Source: Cycas panzhihuaensis
Lineage: Eukaryota > Cycadophyta
Reading direction: 5' to 3'
DNA length: 64,000 nucleotides
Assembly (NCBI GenBank): GCA_023213395.1
Contig: CM041465.1
Coordinates: 21,948,001 to 22,012,000 of the forward strand
In this document: one piece after another, positions 36,013 through 48,027 of the stretch
Layout: each line of letters opens with the position of its first letter
How positions within the stretch are numbered: position 1 is the stretch's first letter
Notes under the pieces: generated by a model
What the model saw: the letters and a program-made list of their open reading frames with translations, nothing else
The model's database searches: none
Told to the model about the DNA's origin: nothing
Program-made: the position numbers and the translations under genes

Positions 36013-39000
36013 GCATACCTATGGGGTGTCACTAAAGACAAAGCACTCTAGACAAATACTAAGGCCAACAAAGGTCTAAAGGTCTCAAAAAGAAATAGAT
36101 CACCCTCAAAGGGTATTCATGTATCAAAATGTAGGTTTGGGGACCCGCAACTATATGTTACCCTTCCCCTTTCTCTAGATACCTTTCTAGATGTAGATGG
36201 GGGGGAAAAAAAGAATGCTTAGGTTATTGAGTAGCTTAAACAAGGGCTTTGTTATCCTTGGAGGGAGAGAAGAGATTCTAAATCTCCTTTTGAGAAAGAA
36301 AACTAGTGAAAGAGAGACAAAGTAGTGGTAAGACAAGAGGTGGAAACTTCAGATAGCCTATTTAGAGGCTAAGAGCTTATCCTTAAAGGTTTGGGTTTTG
36401 AGTGTTGGAACAAAAGAAGAGGATGGTACTACAACCAAATCCTCTTAATCAAGTTAAATATTTAATTTATTTAAATTTATTCAAGTGATTAATGCCCTCT
36501 TATCCTTGGCAGATAAGAGGAATGAGAATCTTCCCTTTAGAGAGGGGAGCAAGGGAGAAAGAGTGCTTCTTTCAGAAAAAGAGGCAACAAATGATGTGAA
36601 GGGACAAGAGGAGTGATAGGGTCACTTTATTCATGCCCTAGAGGGTTATCCCTAGGGGTTAGGATTTTGGTGTTGAATTTACAAAATGGAGGCAATGTTA
36701 CATCCATCTAGTTACAACTAGGTTATAAATTCTCCTTAAATCGCAAGAAGAACAAGGGGTGGAGTTAGGATGCGAAAGAGAAGTAATGAGATAATGTCAC
36801 AACTATCTAGTTACAACTAGGTTGTAAGTTCTTCTTATATTACACGAAGAATAGAAAGGTTTCTAAAGATTATATATTTTATTTTGTTGAGATGAAGTTT
36901 GGTTTTATTTTATACAATAATAATCATTGTGAAAGTTCCAAAAGCAACAAAAGAAGTGTACAAACATGTATACAACTTTCATTCTCACTTTTCCTCACTC
37001 TCTTTTATTTAGAAGTTAGGGTTAAGATGTGAAAAAGAAATTGTGAGAGAATGTTGCTTCTATCTAACTAGATGTCTTTTATTTTTATTTAAAATCAATA
37101 AACAGAAACAAGAAACATGTAATTTATGTCTCCTATCTATGCAAGGAGGAGCAATATTGTTTAGCTATATTACACTTTCCTATATGCAATGCAAATATAC
37201 AAAAATGAAGCCAATGTGTTTTATGTTTGTAATATTTTTTAGGGAAGGAAGAAAGGAAGGGAGAAAAGAAGAAGGGGTATGGAAAGAGTGCACCCAATTC
37301 CATGACATTTGATGGCGATGTTCGATCCTTCTTTACATGTATCCCTTGCTAATGCCTTCACTTCCTTTAGTTGCAATAAATGTTATTAGAGTTGGAGGGA
37401 GGGGCTTCCTTACCTTCCCTTAGCCTCTAAAAGGGGCTTACTTACCTTCCCCAACTATGTAACAATGAAAGAAAGAAAGGAAACTAAGTAGAATGAAATA
37501 AAGTAAGAATGAATTTGAAAGCAAGAAAGTGTTATCTCTTTCATAGCGTAGTGCCCTACTTGCAAAGGAAGTCCTCAACCTATAACACAAGGGAAACAAT
37601 ACCTTCTACAAGAAAGATATGTATGTATATATAATAAGACAAATTTAGCATGTTTATTTATAAGATGAAGAAAAACAAATGTGAATGGGAAGAGATAGGG
37701 ATGTTGCCTCAAGATGGTAATCTCCTCTATATGACAGTGAATCTCAAAAAGCTATAGGTAATTTACTTAGCTAGGTGTTGCAAGAGAGTGTAGGGTCAAT
37801 GGGTAGTTTGTGAAAGTCTCACAAGTGACAAAAACCAAAACTAGCCATGAAGAGGTGAAGAATGATATCTCAATGTGTGGGGGAGGGGATTACTTGAGTG
37901 GAAGGTAGTCATATGAGTTGTAACTCTAGCTTATGAACCTGTTTACAAGCTCCTTGGCCTAGTTTACCCTTTCTACCTTCATCAACTAGTGGATTTTATA
38001 TCTGAGGCAATAGTTTGGTAATGAAATGGAGGTGTTGCCTCCTTGTTTTTATAAAAGTAGGTTTAAACCAAAGTGAAATCAACCTATACTGATGAATATA
38101 TGGCTACAAGCATACATATGGCAAGTTAAACCATGTAAAAATATGGAAGTAAACAAAGAATACTAAAATGTAGATTTTTTTCTCTTGAGGAAGAAGCATG
38201 CACATGAAAGTAGTAGATTTTAGTGGAAAAAACAACTCTTTTGAAGAAGAAACCTAAACTTGGTGATGAAATGGGGAGCCCTCTAACTTGGATCTTCTTC
38301 TTTCTACTACTTTTCCCTTGGTTTTAGCCTCCTTGTCAAGAGAAATCTATGGATTCTATATGTTAGAGAAAGATATAAGAGAGTAGAAGTGAGTTTTTTA
38401 TTAGAATGGAAGAGTTAATACTTGTTCATTCCTTAAGGGAGTGAGAGAGAGAGATCCAAACGAATTCAAATTTTGAATTTTGTTGGTCCAGTGAGGTCTT
38501 AAGATTGTTAGGCCCCAATTTGGGCTAGTCCTAAGGTGGGATCTAGCATTACAGAGTAATTAATGCAAGAAAATAACTATTTATGGCTATGGATAATTGT
38601 ATACTAGTTGCCCCATGAATCTGTTTACAACACTACTAATATATTCACGGTCCTGTGAATTTATTAGTGGGGCATAACTATCAAGGAAAGGCAGATAACT
38701 TTCAAGGTGAGGCTACAATAAAAGCTTAGAATTAACAAAATTAATAAGAAAAAACATCATAAATGTTAGTAAAACTAAGGGAAACAATAAGGGGATGGTT
38801 GCTAGGGCTTGTAATCCCTTTGCAGATGGTAAATTCATCAAATCAAGACTAATATAAAGCTCATCAACTAATGGAAATTTCCTTTGAAACAAAGTGGGAT
38901 AGGAAGAAAAATCAAAGAATGGGGCCAAAGGGAAAAAACTAATAAAACAAATAAATGATCCTCCTATAGAATGAGAAAGAGGGGCTACACCATCCCATGG

Positions 39001-39375
39001 GAGAGCCTTAATAACTCTTATAAGCAGACCAAGAGATAGATGAGGCATAATAAGAAGGGAAGATGTGACCAAAAGAGGCATGAAACATACTACAGATCAT
39101 GTGAATTGGGCTATGAAAGCTTATGAGTACCCATAGCTGGGAGGGAGATTACCTAGGAGCCATCATGTCATTAAACCAGAGTCCTAATCGTCATAGGCAT
39201 AGAATCACATGAACAAGTAAAGGATGAAGCAAGTAATTTAGGCAATGAAATAATCATATAGCCATAATACATTTCAATAATCATAAAATGTAGATAGAGT
39301 GAAAGGGAAAGATTATGTATACCTAACCTTACCCATGTGGTGTTGCTCCAATCCATTCCCGAAAGCTGAGAAATA
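36013..39375 (-). repeat. Tat element 3: 5' LTR
   Basis: About 3.36 kb, read right to left. It starts TATTTCTCAG...GGGAATGGATTGG (rc of about 39345-39375), which parallels the TGTTTCCTAG...GGGAATGGATTGG start of element 2; the first dinucleotide has mutated to TA. The whole length is collinear with 44449-48027 in inverted orientation (e.g. 36120-36180 with 47830-47930; 37400 with 46440; 38640 with 45140). It holds no gene. Internal repeats lie at 36640-37080. The 122-residue minus ORF at 38713-39081 is not conserved. Confidence 0.85.
36640..37080 (-). repeat. Imperfect tandem repeats inside the Tat LTR
   Basis: Three diverged units share GTTAGGATG(T)GAAAAAG-, GAGATAATGTCAC- and ATCTAGTTACAACTAGG-like phrases (about 36640-36730, 36760-36860 and 37010-37080). 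The inverted equivalents lie at 46810-47210 in element 2, so the repetition predates both copies. Confidence 0.7.
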
Positions 39376-39435
39376 TAAGGGCTCAATTTTGATAAAGTGA
39401 TAAATGATAGATTCCTAAAGAAATTCTATGGGTGA

Positions 39436-40320
39436 TTCCTTCTACTTCTGAGTAGAGCAAAGGCATCTCCCTTGCTCCAAAATGAGCCTAAACTACCTTT
39501 TCAAATGCAATGTTAATGGCCCTCATTGGGGGTATAACATGCGTTTGAGCTATTTGGTGGTTTTGTCCTCTGAGAATGTGGTCACGCTCCTTCCTCACGG
39601 TGTTGCCCATTCCCTTGACAAATAAAACCCATGTTTGGTGTGAGTAGTGGTAAACATATTGTAATAAAGGCATGTTTTGATGTTTTATACTTATCTCCTT
39701 CCTTAGGGAAGTAATTCTACCTACTCTTGAGCATGAGTTGCTACCTAGAAAGGTCCCTAATGATAGGATTATGTCTCTTTTGCTACTCTTGGGGTATTTG
39801 TACCTACTCTTATTCTCTTTTATGTAAAGTTGATATTGTCCTTCTAAGGGACATGCGACCCCATCGCCTTGGAGCCATAGGAGATTGCCTAATATATAGA
39901 GGTGATTGTGTGTGCCTGGTGTAAATGCCACATCATATAAGAGAGTGTGTAATGCCATGCATAATAAAATAAAATAATCCACATCTATGTATCTATCATG
40001 CATCTGTGCATCCACGTATCTATCATACATCTGGGCACCTATGTACCTATTAACAACTAAAACAAATATCTATATTTATATCCATAATTAAAGAAAATAA
40101 CTATAATAATGATAATAAATAATGTATACCAAAAATAGAGCACCAATGTGGCCCTATCTATACATATACATAATCAATAATGCTATAAAATACTAGCATG
40201 ATGTGCCTTAGGAAGCTAGAATCCTTGAGGAGAGATACAACCATATATATATATATGTGTGTGTGTGCGTGTGTGTGGCATAGATCTCCTTGGAGGTATG
40301 AAGCTTTCCTCTCATCAAAA
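39436..40320. other. Tat element 2: post-pol spacer
   Basis: Its first 380 bp match the spacer of element 3. Short degenerate repeats of ATCTATGTATCTATCATGCAT type lie at 39985-40050. The 180-residue minus ORF at 39488-40030 has no counterpart in the other copies and is judged chance. Confidence 0.6.
40243..40276. repeat. (TA)n(TG)n microsatellite
   Basis: A short TA run passing into TG with one CG; about 34 bp. Confidence 0.95.
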
Positions 40321-40329
40321 TCTATGATA

Positions 40330-42150
40330 CTATAGCCTCAAGGAAGCATGGGGTCCTCATGGCATATCTCCTCTTGGTCTTCCAACTCCCTTGCCTAGAG
40401 ACCACATCCATCCTAGGCTCCTCCTCTTACTCTGCAAGGTCATGACCTTACTCTCCTTATCCCTTGCCCTCTGCTAAGACATCATTACTATGTGGTTCAT
40501 GTTGTGTAAGGACCAAGTAGCTATATGGTTGACCAATTGATTGTATTGCTCTTGTATCTAGTCCCTCTTCCCTAGTACTTGGTCCCTTTCTCTAGAGGTG
40601 GATGCTAGCTAGCTCTTTGCCTTGCAGAGCCTCTCCTTAAGCATGACAACCCTCACATTGCCATCAACATCTCTAGCTCCTCCTCTTTGGGCCTCTTATA
40701 CCTACACCTGAGTTTGTAGCTAGTCCCTCTCTCCTAGGAGCTAGTCTCTCTCTCCTTGAAGCTAGCCCTCCCTTGCATACCACTCTTAGACCTCTATAAC
40801 CCATAGGTCTCACACTCATACGAGGGGAGTGAACATCACCATATGGTGTCCCATTGATCCTGGCCCCTTGTCACCTATTATAGGAGGTTGTTTGTCCTCA
40901 TACATACATAGGAAGAGCTTGCCTACCACTTGCCTAACTAGCTCCCCCATATCCTTTTCACTTGCCAACCACGTATATCAAAGGTGTCTATGTTAAGTAT
41001 ATATGAAATCCATTAATATTTAAAATATATAAGGCATACTAAGTAAATGCTATAAGAAGCAATGCCAATCAAATAACTAAATCAAATGCCAAAGCTAAGG
41101 AAATAAGGAGATCTTACCTCTTGGGATAGTTAGTACCTCTCTAGCTATTGCACCCTTAGCCATAACTACTACCTCCCCTACTCCTAGCTCCCTTAGAGTG
41201 CCTGGTGCATCATCTACCTTGACCTCCTCTACCTTGAGGATCCTTGATCATCCTATGGCTAAGACCAACTTTACCATGGTTGCTAGTATTGTATCCTCCT
41301 TTGGATCATCAGTAGCCGCTCCATCTCCCTCCTAATCTCTTGGCTTATCTTTTGGAGACCCTCCTACCTCTCCCTCCTCTATGTCACTCACCCAATGCAT
41401 AGCATGGTAGGGATCTCTTATAAACTCCTCCATCATGAGGAGATCAAGGGAAGTAGTAGCTACTGACCTCCTAATGTGAGTTGACTCTCCTATGCTCTAG
41501 AAGCCTATAGGCCACTTATGGATCATGGGGGTAGTGGCGGCTATTAGATGTGGTCCTATTGCTAGTGCCACTCCTATAAATTAGTCAAAAAGCTAGTACT
41601 ATAGTAAGGAGAAAAATGAGAAGCCTCCTTGTCTTATCACTTAAATCTAGTCTAACTATGATGTAAGGTTGGCTACTATTAAAGCACCTAATCAAAGCAC
41701 TCGCTTGCCTCACACCTCTTAATGGTAGGATCCTCTCAATAATTCTATTTCTGGGACATCCAAAATAGAATAGCTACTATAATCAACTTCCTCATATGAG
41801 AAATGCTAGATATAACTATAACTCTAAGAGTGATGCCCCTTCAAGCCTAACAACCCCTGCTAGTAAAAAATAGGACTGCCTCTTGATGAGCTATGTGTGT
41901 GCTAGGTAAATTCCCTAACATCACTAACATGCCACTAGCTAGCACTCCTAGAATCCTCCTAACATTGCTAGGTGTGATCATGATATCCCCCACAAATGGG
42001 AGGTGGAAGACATGTCTCTGTCAATCCTAATGAAAGATAATATCTAGCAACAATGCCTAGTCTAAAGCATACTGAATGAGCTTTGGTAGTCTGTACCTCC
42101 TTAGGATCACCCCCTCACATTGATCCATTAGAGAAATAAAACTTTCTATA
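40330..42150 (-). pseudogene. Tat element 2: antisense PMD gene with coiled coil
   Basis: Minus strand, same place and same block order as 3600-5720. The PMD core at about 42110-41745 reads RLPKLIQYALD, then ALLLDIIFH, then QRHVFHLPFVGDIMITPSNV, RRILGVLASGM and ISHMRKLIIVAILFW. The tail at about 41460-41130 has SLDLLMMEEFIRDPYHAMHW, which parallels the tail of element 1. A conserved block at about 40970-40810 (FLCMYEDKQPPIIGDKGPG, HMVMFTPLV) is next, then a coiled coil at about 40790-40480 with repeated GERDQLLGERD-like heptads (some codons now stops) and SRERDQVLGKRD. The acidic repeat region differs from element 1. Conservation of the blocks against a background of decay supports a real ancestral gene. 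Function in the element is unknown. Confidence 0.75.
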
Positions 42151-42159
42151 GGCAAACCC

Positions 42160-43430
42160 TGGTTCTCACAATTTTCAACTGCAATAATAGGCTACAAAGC
42201 ATCCAAACAACCACTATTAGTCAACCACTCATCCCTTCTTTTAGTTAGGCCCTCTCTTAGATCAACAAACTATAGTAGCAATTAGAAAAATAATAAAAAA
42301 AACTAAGTAATTATCTTTTTACCCCTTTTTAGTCCTGACCCTTCTAATATATTCGTGGTACCATGAATACAATAGGGCTTGTGAATATGTCTGTCACCCC
42401 ACTAGGATGTTCACAGAATTGCAAACAAATTTATAGGGCCAAGATAGCTGAACTAAAATTTTAAAAATGCAAAATAAAGATAAAATATTTTAGTTATGGT
42501 GGACTAGACCTAGTCCACTGAGACCAAGGTTCTCTAATGCCCTAGTCTAGCCCCTTCCAGATCCTTACATAGGCTCTGGTGGCCCCAAAATTGCCTATAA
42601 GAGGCCCTATGTGGCATTTAATAGCAATGAATAAAAATAGCTAAAAATTAAGGTCAGGGTCTAGGTCAGCGTACTAGATTTAGCCTGATCGCTACCATTC
42701 CTCAGTCATAGTCCTATCAACTATCTTTATGTGAGGATCCAATGGTTGGATCTCCTCTATAAGGCATGCAACAAGGTGTTGAATGGGGGTGGCAGAGGGA
42801 TCTTCCTCCTAAATCAATTAATGAGGCATAAAAATGAATTCCTTTTCCACCCTTCTACCCCTTTTTTATTAGCAAGGTTACCTAGGGCACTGTGCCTTTT
42901 CCTCATCTTGAAAGAGCCACCTAGATCATCATTTTGAGCTCATCTTGAGTTCCTTTAGAGCCTTACCTTGGTTCTGCCTCTAGATACTCCTTTTTCTAGT
43001 TAGTTTACATTTATGGTGCCCTCCTTTTAGCTTTTACGTAAGCCTTTCTCCCCCATTTCTTCAGTCACTCGAAATGCTATTGGTGTTTATACTCTATAAA
43101 CTCATTTTGGCATGTCAAGCCTATTTTTATGATCATTTTAGGTCATTACAGCTTCTAACGAGGGGATCCCCCTTGTTCTAGCCTCCTTGTTGGTCCTGTA
43201 CCAACTTTGTAAACCCCTGTAGTAAGCTTATTCCTAAACGACTCTTCTCTCCTATAGGGCAAGCTCTCTGCAAGCTGGGTAGCCTACTTGTAGGGCTCTC
43301 TTATCCTCCTATGGCTAGCCTTTTGAGTTATTGTTAGCAATCAAGCTTTGCTTCCCCTACTTTCCTTTCACCTTATATACTTCCTATCTACTTTTTATGA
43401 GTTCTATTTCTCCTCCCTTGCTATGGTGCT
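42160..43430. other. Tat element 2: region upstream of antisense gene and ahead of second RNase H
   Basis: No domain. Contains the hairpin at 42351-42368 (ATTCGTGG-TA-CCATGAAT, one mismatched pair) and an inverted pair GGACTAGACC-TAGTCC near 42503-42520. The order hairpin, AAAATTTTAAAAATGC, CTCTAATGCCCTAG loosely parallels the hairpin region of the LTR (45130-45300). Confidence 0.5.
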
Positions 43431-43434
43431 CCTC

Positions 43435-43830
43435 ATCTACACTAATGGTGGTAGTTGGGGCAACCTCAAAGCCTCAGTAACTACCTAGATCATCTGTGAT
43501 CCCTCTAGGCATGACCTCATACATTCTAGGATATATTTTCCTGAGGCCATAAATAATGAAGTAAAGTATACTACCATCATCGAGGCCCCTACTATCACAC
43601 TCCACTTTTATCATGGCCCTATTATCCTCTATTTCGATTCACAGGTCGTGGTGTCACAACTGACTCATGTCTTCTAAGTCGTTTGCCCCCAATTGACGTC
43701 CCTCACCTTAACTGCCAGGTCTCTCTTATCTTCCTTCCCTTTGGTACATATCCAACATATCCCTCATGATTATAATGCCAAAGTAGATGACTTGGTCCAC
43801 CTCATTCTTAAGCATCGCCTCTCGCTCTTG
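43435..43830 (+). pseudogene. Tat element 2: second (archaeal-type) RNase H
   Basis: TNGGSWGNLKASVT (first Asp changed to Asn, GAT to AAT), EAINNEVKYTTIIEA (Glu changed to Lys), ILYFDSQVVVSQL (Asp kept) and HIPHDYNAKVDDLVHLILKH (last Asp kept). With element 1, where the first three acids stand and the last is lost, all four active-site positions are documented. So the common ancestor had an active-looking enzyme. Confidence 0.83.
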
Positions 43831-44437
43831 GATGACCCCCTAAGGCAACCTAATAGGTTAGCTCCTTCTTGAGACCTCCAACAACCATCTTTCTCCTTTT
43901 ATCGTTCTTTTACCTTTGAAAAGAGGCCATTGATGAGGCTAAACTACAATGATTAGGATTCTATTTATTGATTTAATTCTTGTGTTATTCATGACCTAGT
44001 TTCTATTGTATTGTTAACTTAGTTTCTATTACATATTTTTATCGCATCATTGACTTAATTTTCATTATACGTTAGAGTAATGAGGCATTCCCTCATTTTC
44101 TCCTCTCTTATTCTTTAGTCTTTTCTCAAGCATTTTGATCTTGCCTTACTCTTTAAGGTCTTGTTACCTACCTGGGTGCCACCTTAGGCATTCCTTTAAG
44201 TTGTTCTGCCTTTATTTCATATGTGTTTTAGGTCTAGGGCTTTGTACCTAGAGGTTCAACCAAGCCATGCCTCTCCTTCTTCTCCCAAATATACATTTCC
44301 TATCCATGCAATCTATTCCAATAGTTGTTACCTCCTTTGGTCACTGATACATTAACTTTGGACATATTTCTACTAATGAGTTTGTGTTGACAACATTCAC
44401 TACCATCCAACGCTCTTGAGTAACAAGGTTCTACTTC
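43831..44437. other. Tat element 2: stretch between second RNase H and 3' LTR
   Basis: Non-coding; collinear with 7301-8255 of element 1 but without the TA expansion. Confidence 0.6.
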
Positions 44438-44448
44438 TAAGGGGGCAG
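44438..44448 (+). other. Tat element 2: polypurine tract
   Basis: TAAGGGGGCAG immediately before TGTTTCCT; parallel to 8256-8267. Confidence 0.75.
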
Positions 44449-45135
44449 TGTTTCCTAGATTTTGGGAATGGATTGGGATGGTACTACACAAGTAAGATCA
44501 AGTATATTTTCCTTTCCTTTCACCTTGTTGCATTTTTTCTTTTTAATTATTGAGATGTGTAATGATGGTATGATTTTCTAACTACTTGATTGATCTCCTA
44601 CTTGTGTATGATCTTTTGCCTATGATGATTAGAACTCTAGTCCAATAGCAATATATAGCTCCCATAGTGATATTCCCCCTGGTTAAGGGCACTCCTAGGA
44701 TTCCATAGCTTGATTTACACATGCTTCTTTTAGTCACATTTTCCCTTCCTATTACATCTTATTCATCTCTTGGTCCACCTATGAGAGTCTTCAAGGTCTC
44801 CCATGGGAACGTGCACCCCCTCTTTTTCATCCTGCATGAGGTTCATTCATTTGTTTTTACTAGTTTCTATCATTTGGCACCTTTTCCTTGAGACTTTGGT
44901 CCATTCCACTTTGTTTCAAAGATATTTCCTTTACTTGACAAGCTTCCTATCAATCTTAATTTAATTGATTTATTGTTTAGAAAGGAATTACAAGCCCTAG
45001 TTGTTGTTTCCTTCCTCTTTGCCCCCACTTTTACTAAAGTTTATAGTGGTTTTTATTTACTATTTTATTAATTTTAGGCTTCCGTTATAGTCCCACCTTG
45101 AAATTTATCTGCCCTGCCTTGATAGTTATGCCCTG

Positions 45136-45167
45136 CTAATATATTCATAGGACTATGAATATATTAG
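45136..45167. repeat. Perfect 15-bp-arm hairpin in Tat LTR
   Basis: Arms CTAATATATTCATAG and CTATGAATATATTAG with a 2-base gap. The homologue in element 3 is at 38636-38667 (13-bp arms, one mismatch). Confidence 0.95.
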
Positions 45168-46233
45168 TGGTACCACAAATAGTTTTATGGGGCAACTATT
45201 ATAATGTTACCCATGACTAGAAATTTCTAGTTTTTGGCATTTATTACAATTTGATGTAGGATCTCACCTCAAGACCTACTTAGATTAGGGCCTAATGATC
45301 TCAAGAGGCCTTAGGAATAATAAAAGGGATTTTTAAATCCCATTATTTATCATTCTACACCTCTCTAACTCTCTTCTTCTCAAAGGGAACACACTCAAAC
45401 ACAATTTTCTCACCATTCTCAGGGTAGTGAAGCAAAAATCGATAAGAAATCAACCCAAAGGAAGTTTGAGGACCTCCCCAAGCTTATAAGATAGCCAAGG
45501 AGCTTCTTGATCTCATCCTCAAGTCCATATTTTCTTCCCAACAAGGCTTTCTTTCCATAGTAAGCTTACAACTTACGTAAACATTCTCTTCAACTAATGA
45601 GTAAGCTCATTCTCTTCTGATTTTTGCTATCAAATGCTTATGTTTATCTTATTATCTCTCATTATTTACTGTGGATTTTGGTGATTTCATAGTTTGAAAA
45701 CCATTTGCATACTTATTTGGAGTTTCCTTAGCATAAATTTTGGAGGCAACACCTCCATGATTCATAAAAACCTCTTGTTTCACTTGTCAAACTGCTAGCT
45801 CATGGCAAGTGGAGGACTTGGCCAGCTAAAGAAGATAATGGGAAGGGATTTAAGCTTGATTTATGACTCCAAAATCCTCCCTTCACTAGGGTAATCCCCT
45901 CCTTGAAGCCTTTAAGCATCTTACCATCCATCACCACAACTAGTGCAACATTTGGTAGTGAAAGAAACAACATTTCTTTCACAAGCTTATCCTACGCTTG
46001 GATTCTCACCCAAAACCATTGTCCAACTATGAGACACCTATAGCCATTTGAAAGGAACCACATATAATTGAGGATCTTTCCATTCTGAGACAACCCCCCT
46101 TTTCTCCTTTTTCCCCTCTCTTCTGCCTAGAGTTGCATGGTGAGATTTTGAGTTAGAAAAAGAGATTTAAATTTATTTTGTTATTGTAAATTGCAATCTA
46201 AATTTTCTAACAACATCTTATTAGAAGAGAGTT

Positions 46234-46301
<68 letters not shown>
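46234..46301. repeat. (TA)n(GA)n microsatellite
   Basis: About 20 bp of TA followed by about 48 bp of GA, inside the Tat element 2 LTR; absent from the inverted copy. Confidence 0.97.
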
Positions 46302-46304
<3 letters not shown>

Positions 46305-48027
46305 GTTGTTCCTCTTATGTCACAAGTTGAGGAGCTCCTTTGAAAGTAAGGTGATGTGTTTCAGGAGAGGTAACACTTTCTTATCTTTGTTAAATCTATT
46401 TCTACTTTGTTTCCTTTCTTTCTTTCATTATTACATAGTTGAGGAAGGTAAGAAAGCCCCATTTGGAGGGTAGGGTAAGGTAAGAAAACCCCTCCCTCTA
46501 ACTATGGCAACATTTGCAACAACCAGAGGAACCAAAGGCATCAGTAAGGGAGACACATGAAGAGGGATCGTACTTCGTCGTGGAACTAGGTGCACTCTTT
46601 CCAACCCCTTCTTCTCCTCTTCCTCTCCTCCTTTCTTCCTTCCTTTAGAGAATATTGCAAATATAAAACACATTTGTTTTCCCCTTTTGCATATATATGT
46701 CGCATATAGGGAAACAAAATATAGACAGACCATATTACTTCTTCTTTTTTCATAATTAGAAAACATAGATTGCACTTTTTATTTCTACTTATTTCCTTTG
46801 AATAAAAAGAAAAGAGATCTAGTTAGATAGAAGCAACATTCTCTCACAATTTATTTTCACATCCCAACCCTAACTTCTAAATAAAAGAGAGTGAGGAAAA
46901 GTGAGAAAGAAAGTTATATGTATATTTGCGTGCTTGTTTTAATTTTGTAAATGTTTTTGTAGCTATTTTTTTGCATAAAACTAAACTTCATCTTAACAAA
47001 AAAAAAACATAATCTTGGGAAACCTTTGTTCTTCTTGCAACACAAGAAGAGCTTGCAACCTAGTTGTAGCTAGATAACTATGACATTATCTCATAACTCT
47101 TTTTTCCACATCCTAACTCCACCCCTTGTTCTTCTTGTAACTCAAGAAGAATTTGTAACCTAGTGTCAACTGGATGGTTGCAACATTGCCTCCATTTTAC
47201 AAATCCAATACTAAAACCCGAACCCCTTAGAGATAATCCCCTAGGGCATGAATAAAGTGACCCCATAACTCCTTCTATGTCTTCACATTATTTCCACCTC
47301 TTTTTTTAAAAGGAGTTTTCTTTTTCTTCTTGCTTCTCTTTCTGAAGGGAAGCCCCTTGCCCTCGTCTCTACCAAGGATAAGAGGGAATTGGTAACTTGC
47401 ATAAACTTAAGTAAATAAAATACTAAAATTAGTTAAGAGGGGTTTGTGGAAGTAACATCCTCCTTTACTTTTCTTAGTACCTAAGGCCCTACCTCCTAAG
47501 AGCAACCTTTTAGGAAACATACAAACCATCCCAACTTCACTACCACCTTAGAGAAACAAAAAAGAAAATTAATTAAGTGGAGTGGTTGTAGAAATATCCT
47601 CTTCTTTTATTCCTAACACTCAAAACCCTAACCTTGAAGGATAAACTATTAAGCCCCAAATAGATTATCTAAGGTTGTTACCCCCTTACCTTGTTGCCAT
47701 CTTTGATCCCCTTTTGAAGGGGATGCTTCTCTATTTAATTTGTCCCATTTTCTGAAAGGAGATTTAGCATCTCTTCTCTTCCTTTGAGGATATGAGAGCC
47801 TTGTTTAGCTACTCAGCAACCCAAGGATGCCTTCTTTCCCCCATCTACATCGAGAAAGGTATCTAGAAAGGAGAAAAGGATAACATGTAGTTATAGGTCC
47901 CCAAACCTGCATTCTAACTCATGGATACCCTTTGAGGGTGATCTATCCCTTTTCGAGACCTTTAGACATTTATTGGATTTAGAATCCATTTAGAGTACCT
48001 TCTCTTTAGTGACCCCCCATAGGTGCA

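Larger units (their letters stand above)
16829..39375 (-). mobile_element. Tat element 3 (minus strand), interrupted by two other elements
   Basis: From right to left: 5' LTR 39375-36013, leader/gag start 36012-34963, gag 26978-25200, protease 25143-24940, protease-RT linker, RT/RNase H 19480-18600, integrase 18300-17209, and about 380 bp of post-pol sequence to 16829, where the 3' LTR of Tat element 1 cuts in. The rest (antisense gene, second RNase H, 3' LTR) is not in the window. It would lie to the left if Tat 1 is an insertion into this element. Inserts are the 4.3-kb gag-only element (19897-24232) and copia element 2 (26979-34962). Confidence 0.8.
39376..48027 (+). mobile_element. Tat element 2 (+), right part
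   Basis: Begins inside the last 20 codons of pol (FLKKFYG then TGA at 39433-39435). It continues with post-pol spacer, antisense PMD gene, second RNase H, polypurine tract and 3' LTR. Its left part is missing because Tat element 3 abuts it exactly at that element's LTR terminus. The simplest reading is that Tat 3 inserted here and the left part lies beyond the window's left end. Confidence 0.8.
44449..48027 (+). repeat. Tat element 2: 3' LTR
   Basis: About 3.58 kb. Start TGTTTCCTAG follows the polypurine tract. The end is placed near 48027 (GGTGCA), where similarity to the other LTRs stops. It contains the hairpin 45136-45167, a TA/GA microsatellite 46234-46301, the GAGGAAGGTAAGAAAGCCCC block at about 46440 and the 3' block near 47890-48020. 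No gene; the ORFs (largest 114 residues, 46431-46775 minus) are not shared with the other copies. Confidence 0.85.

Noticed and set aside
38713-39081. 122-residue hydrophobic minus-strand ORF
   Set aside because: Lies inside the Tat 3 LTR; the collinear part of the Tat 2 LTR does not keep the frame.
16829-39375. A single 22.5-kb inversion with a staggered-break duplication as explanation for the Tat 2/Tat 3 arrangement
   Set aside because: Not excluded, but both junctions fall on LTR termini and the duplicated 380-400 bp differ by about one base in five, so nested insertion is simpler. Kept as an alternative.
39488-40030. 180-residue minus-strand ORF in Tat 2
   Set aside because: The matching regions of Tat 1 and Tat 3 carry no such frame and no domain is recognisable; part lies over short degenerate repeats.
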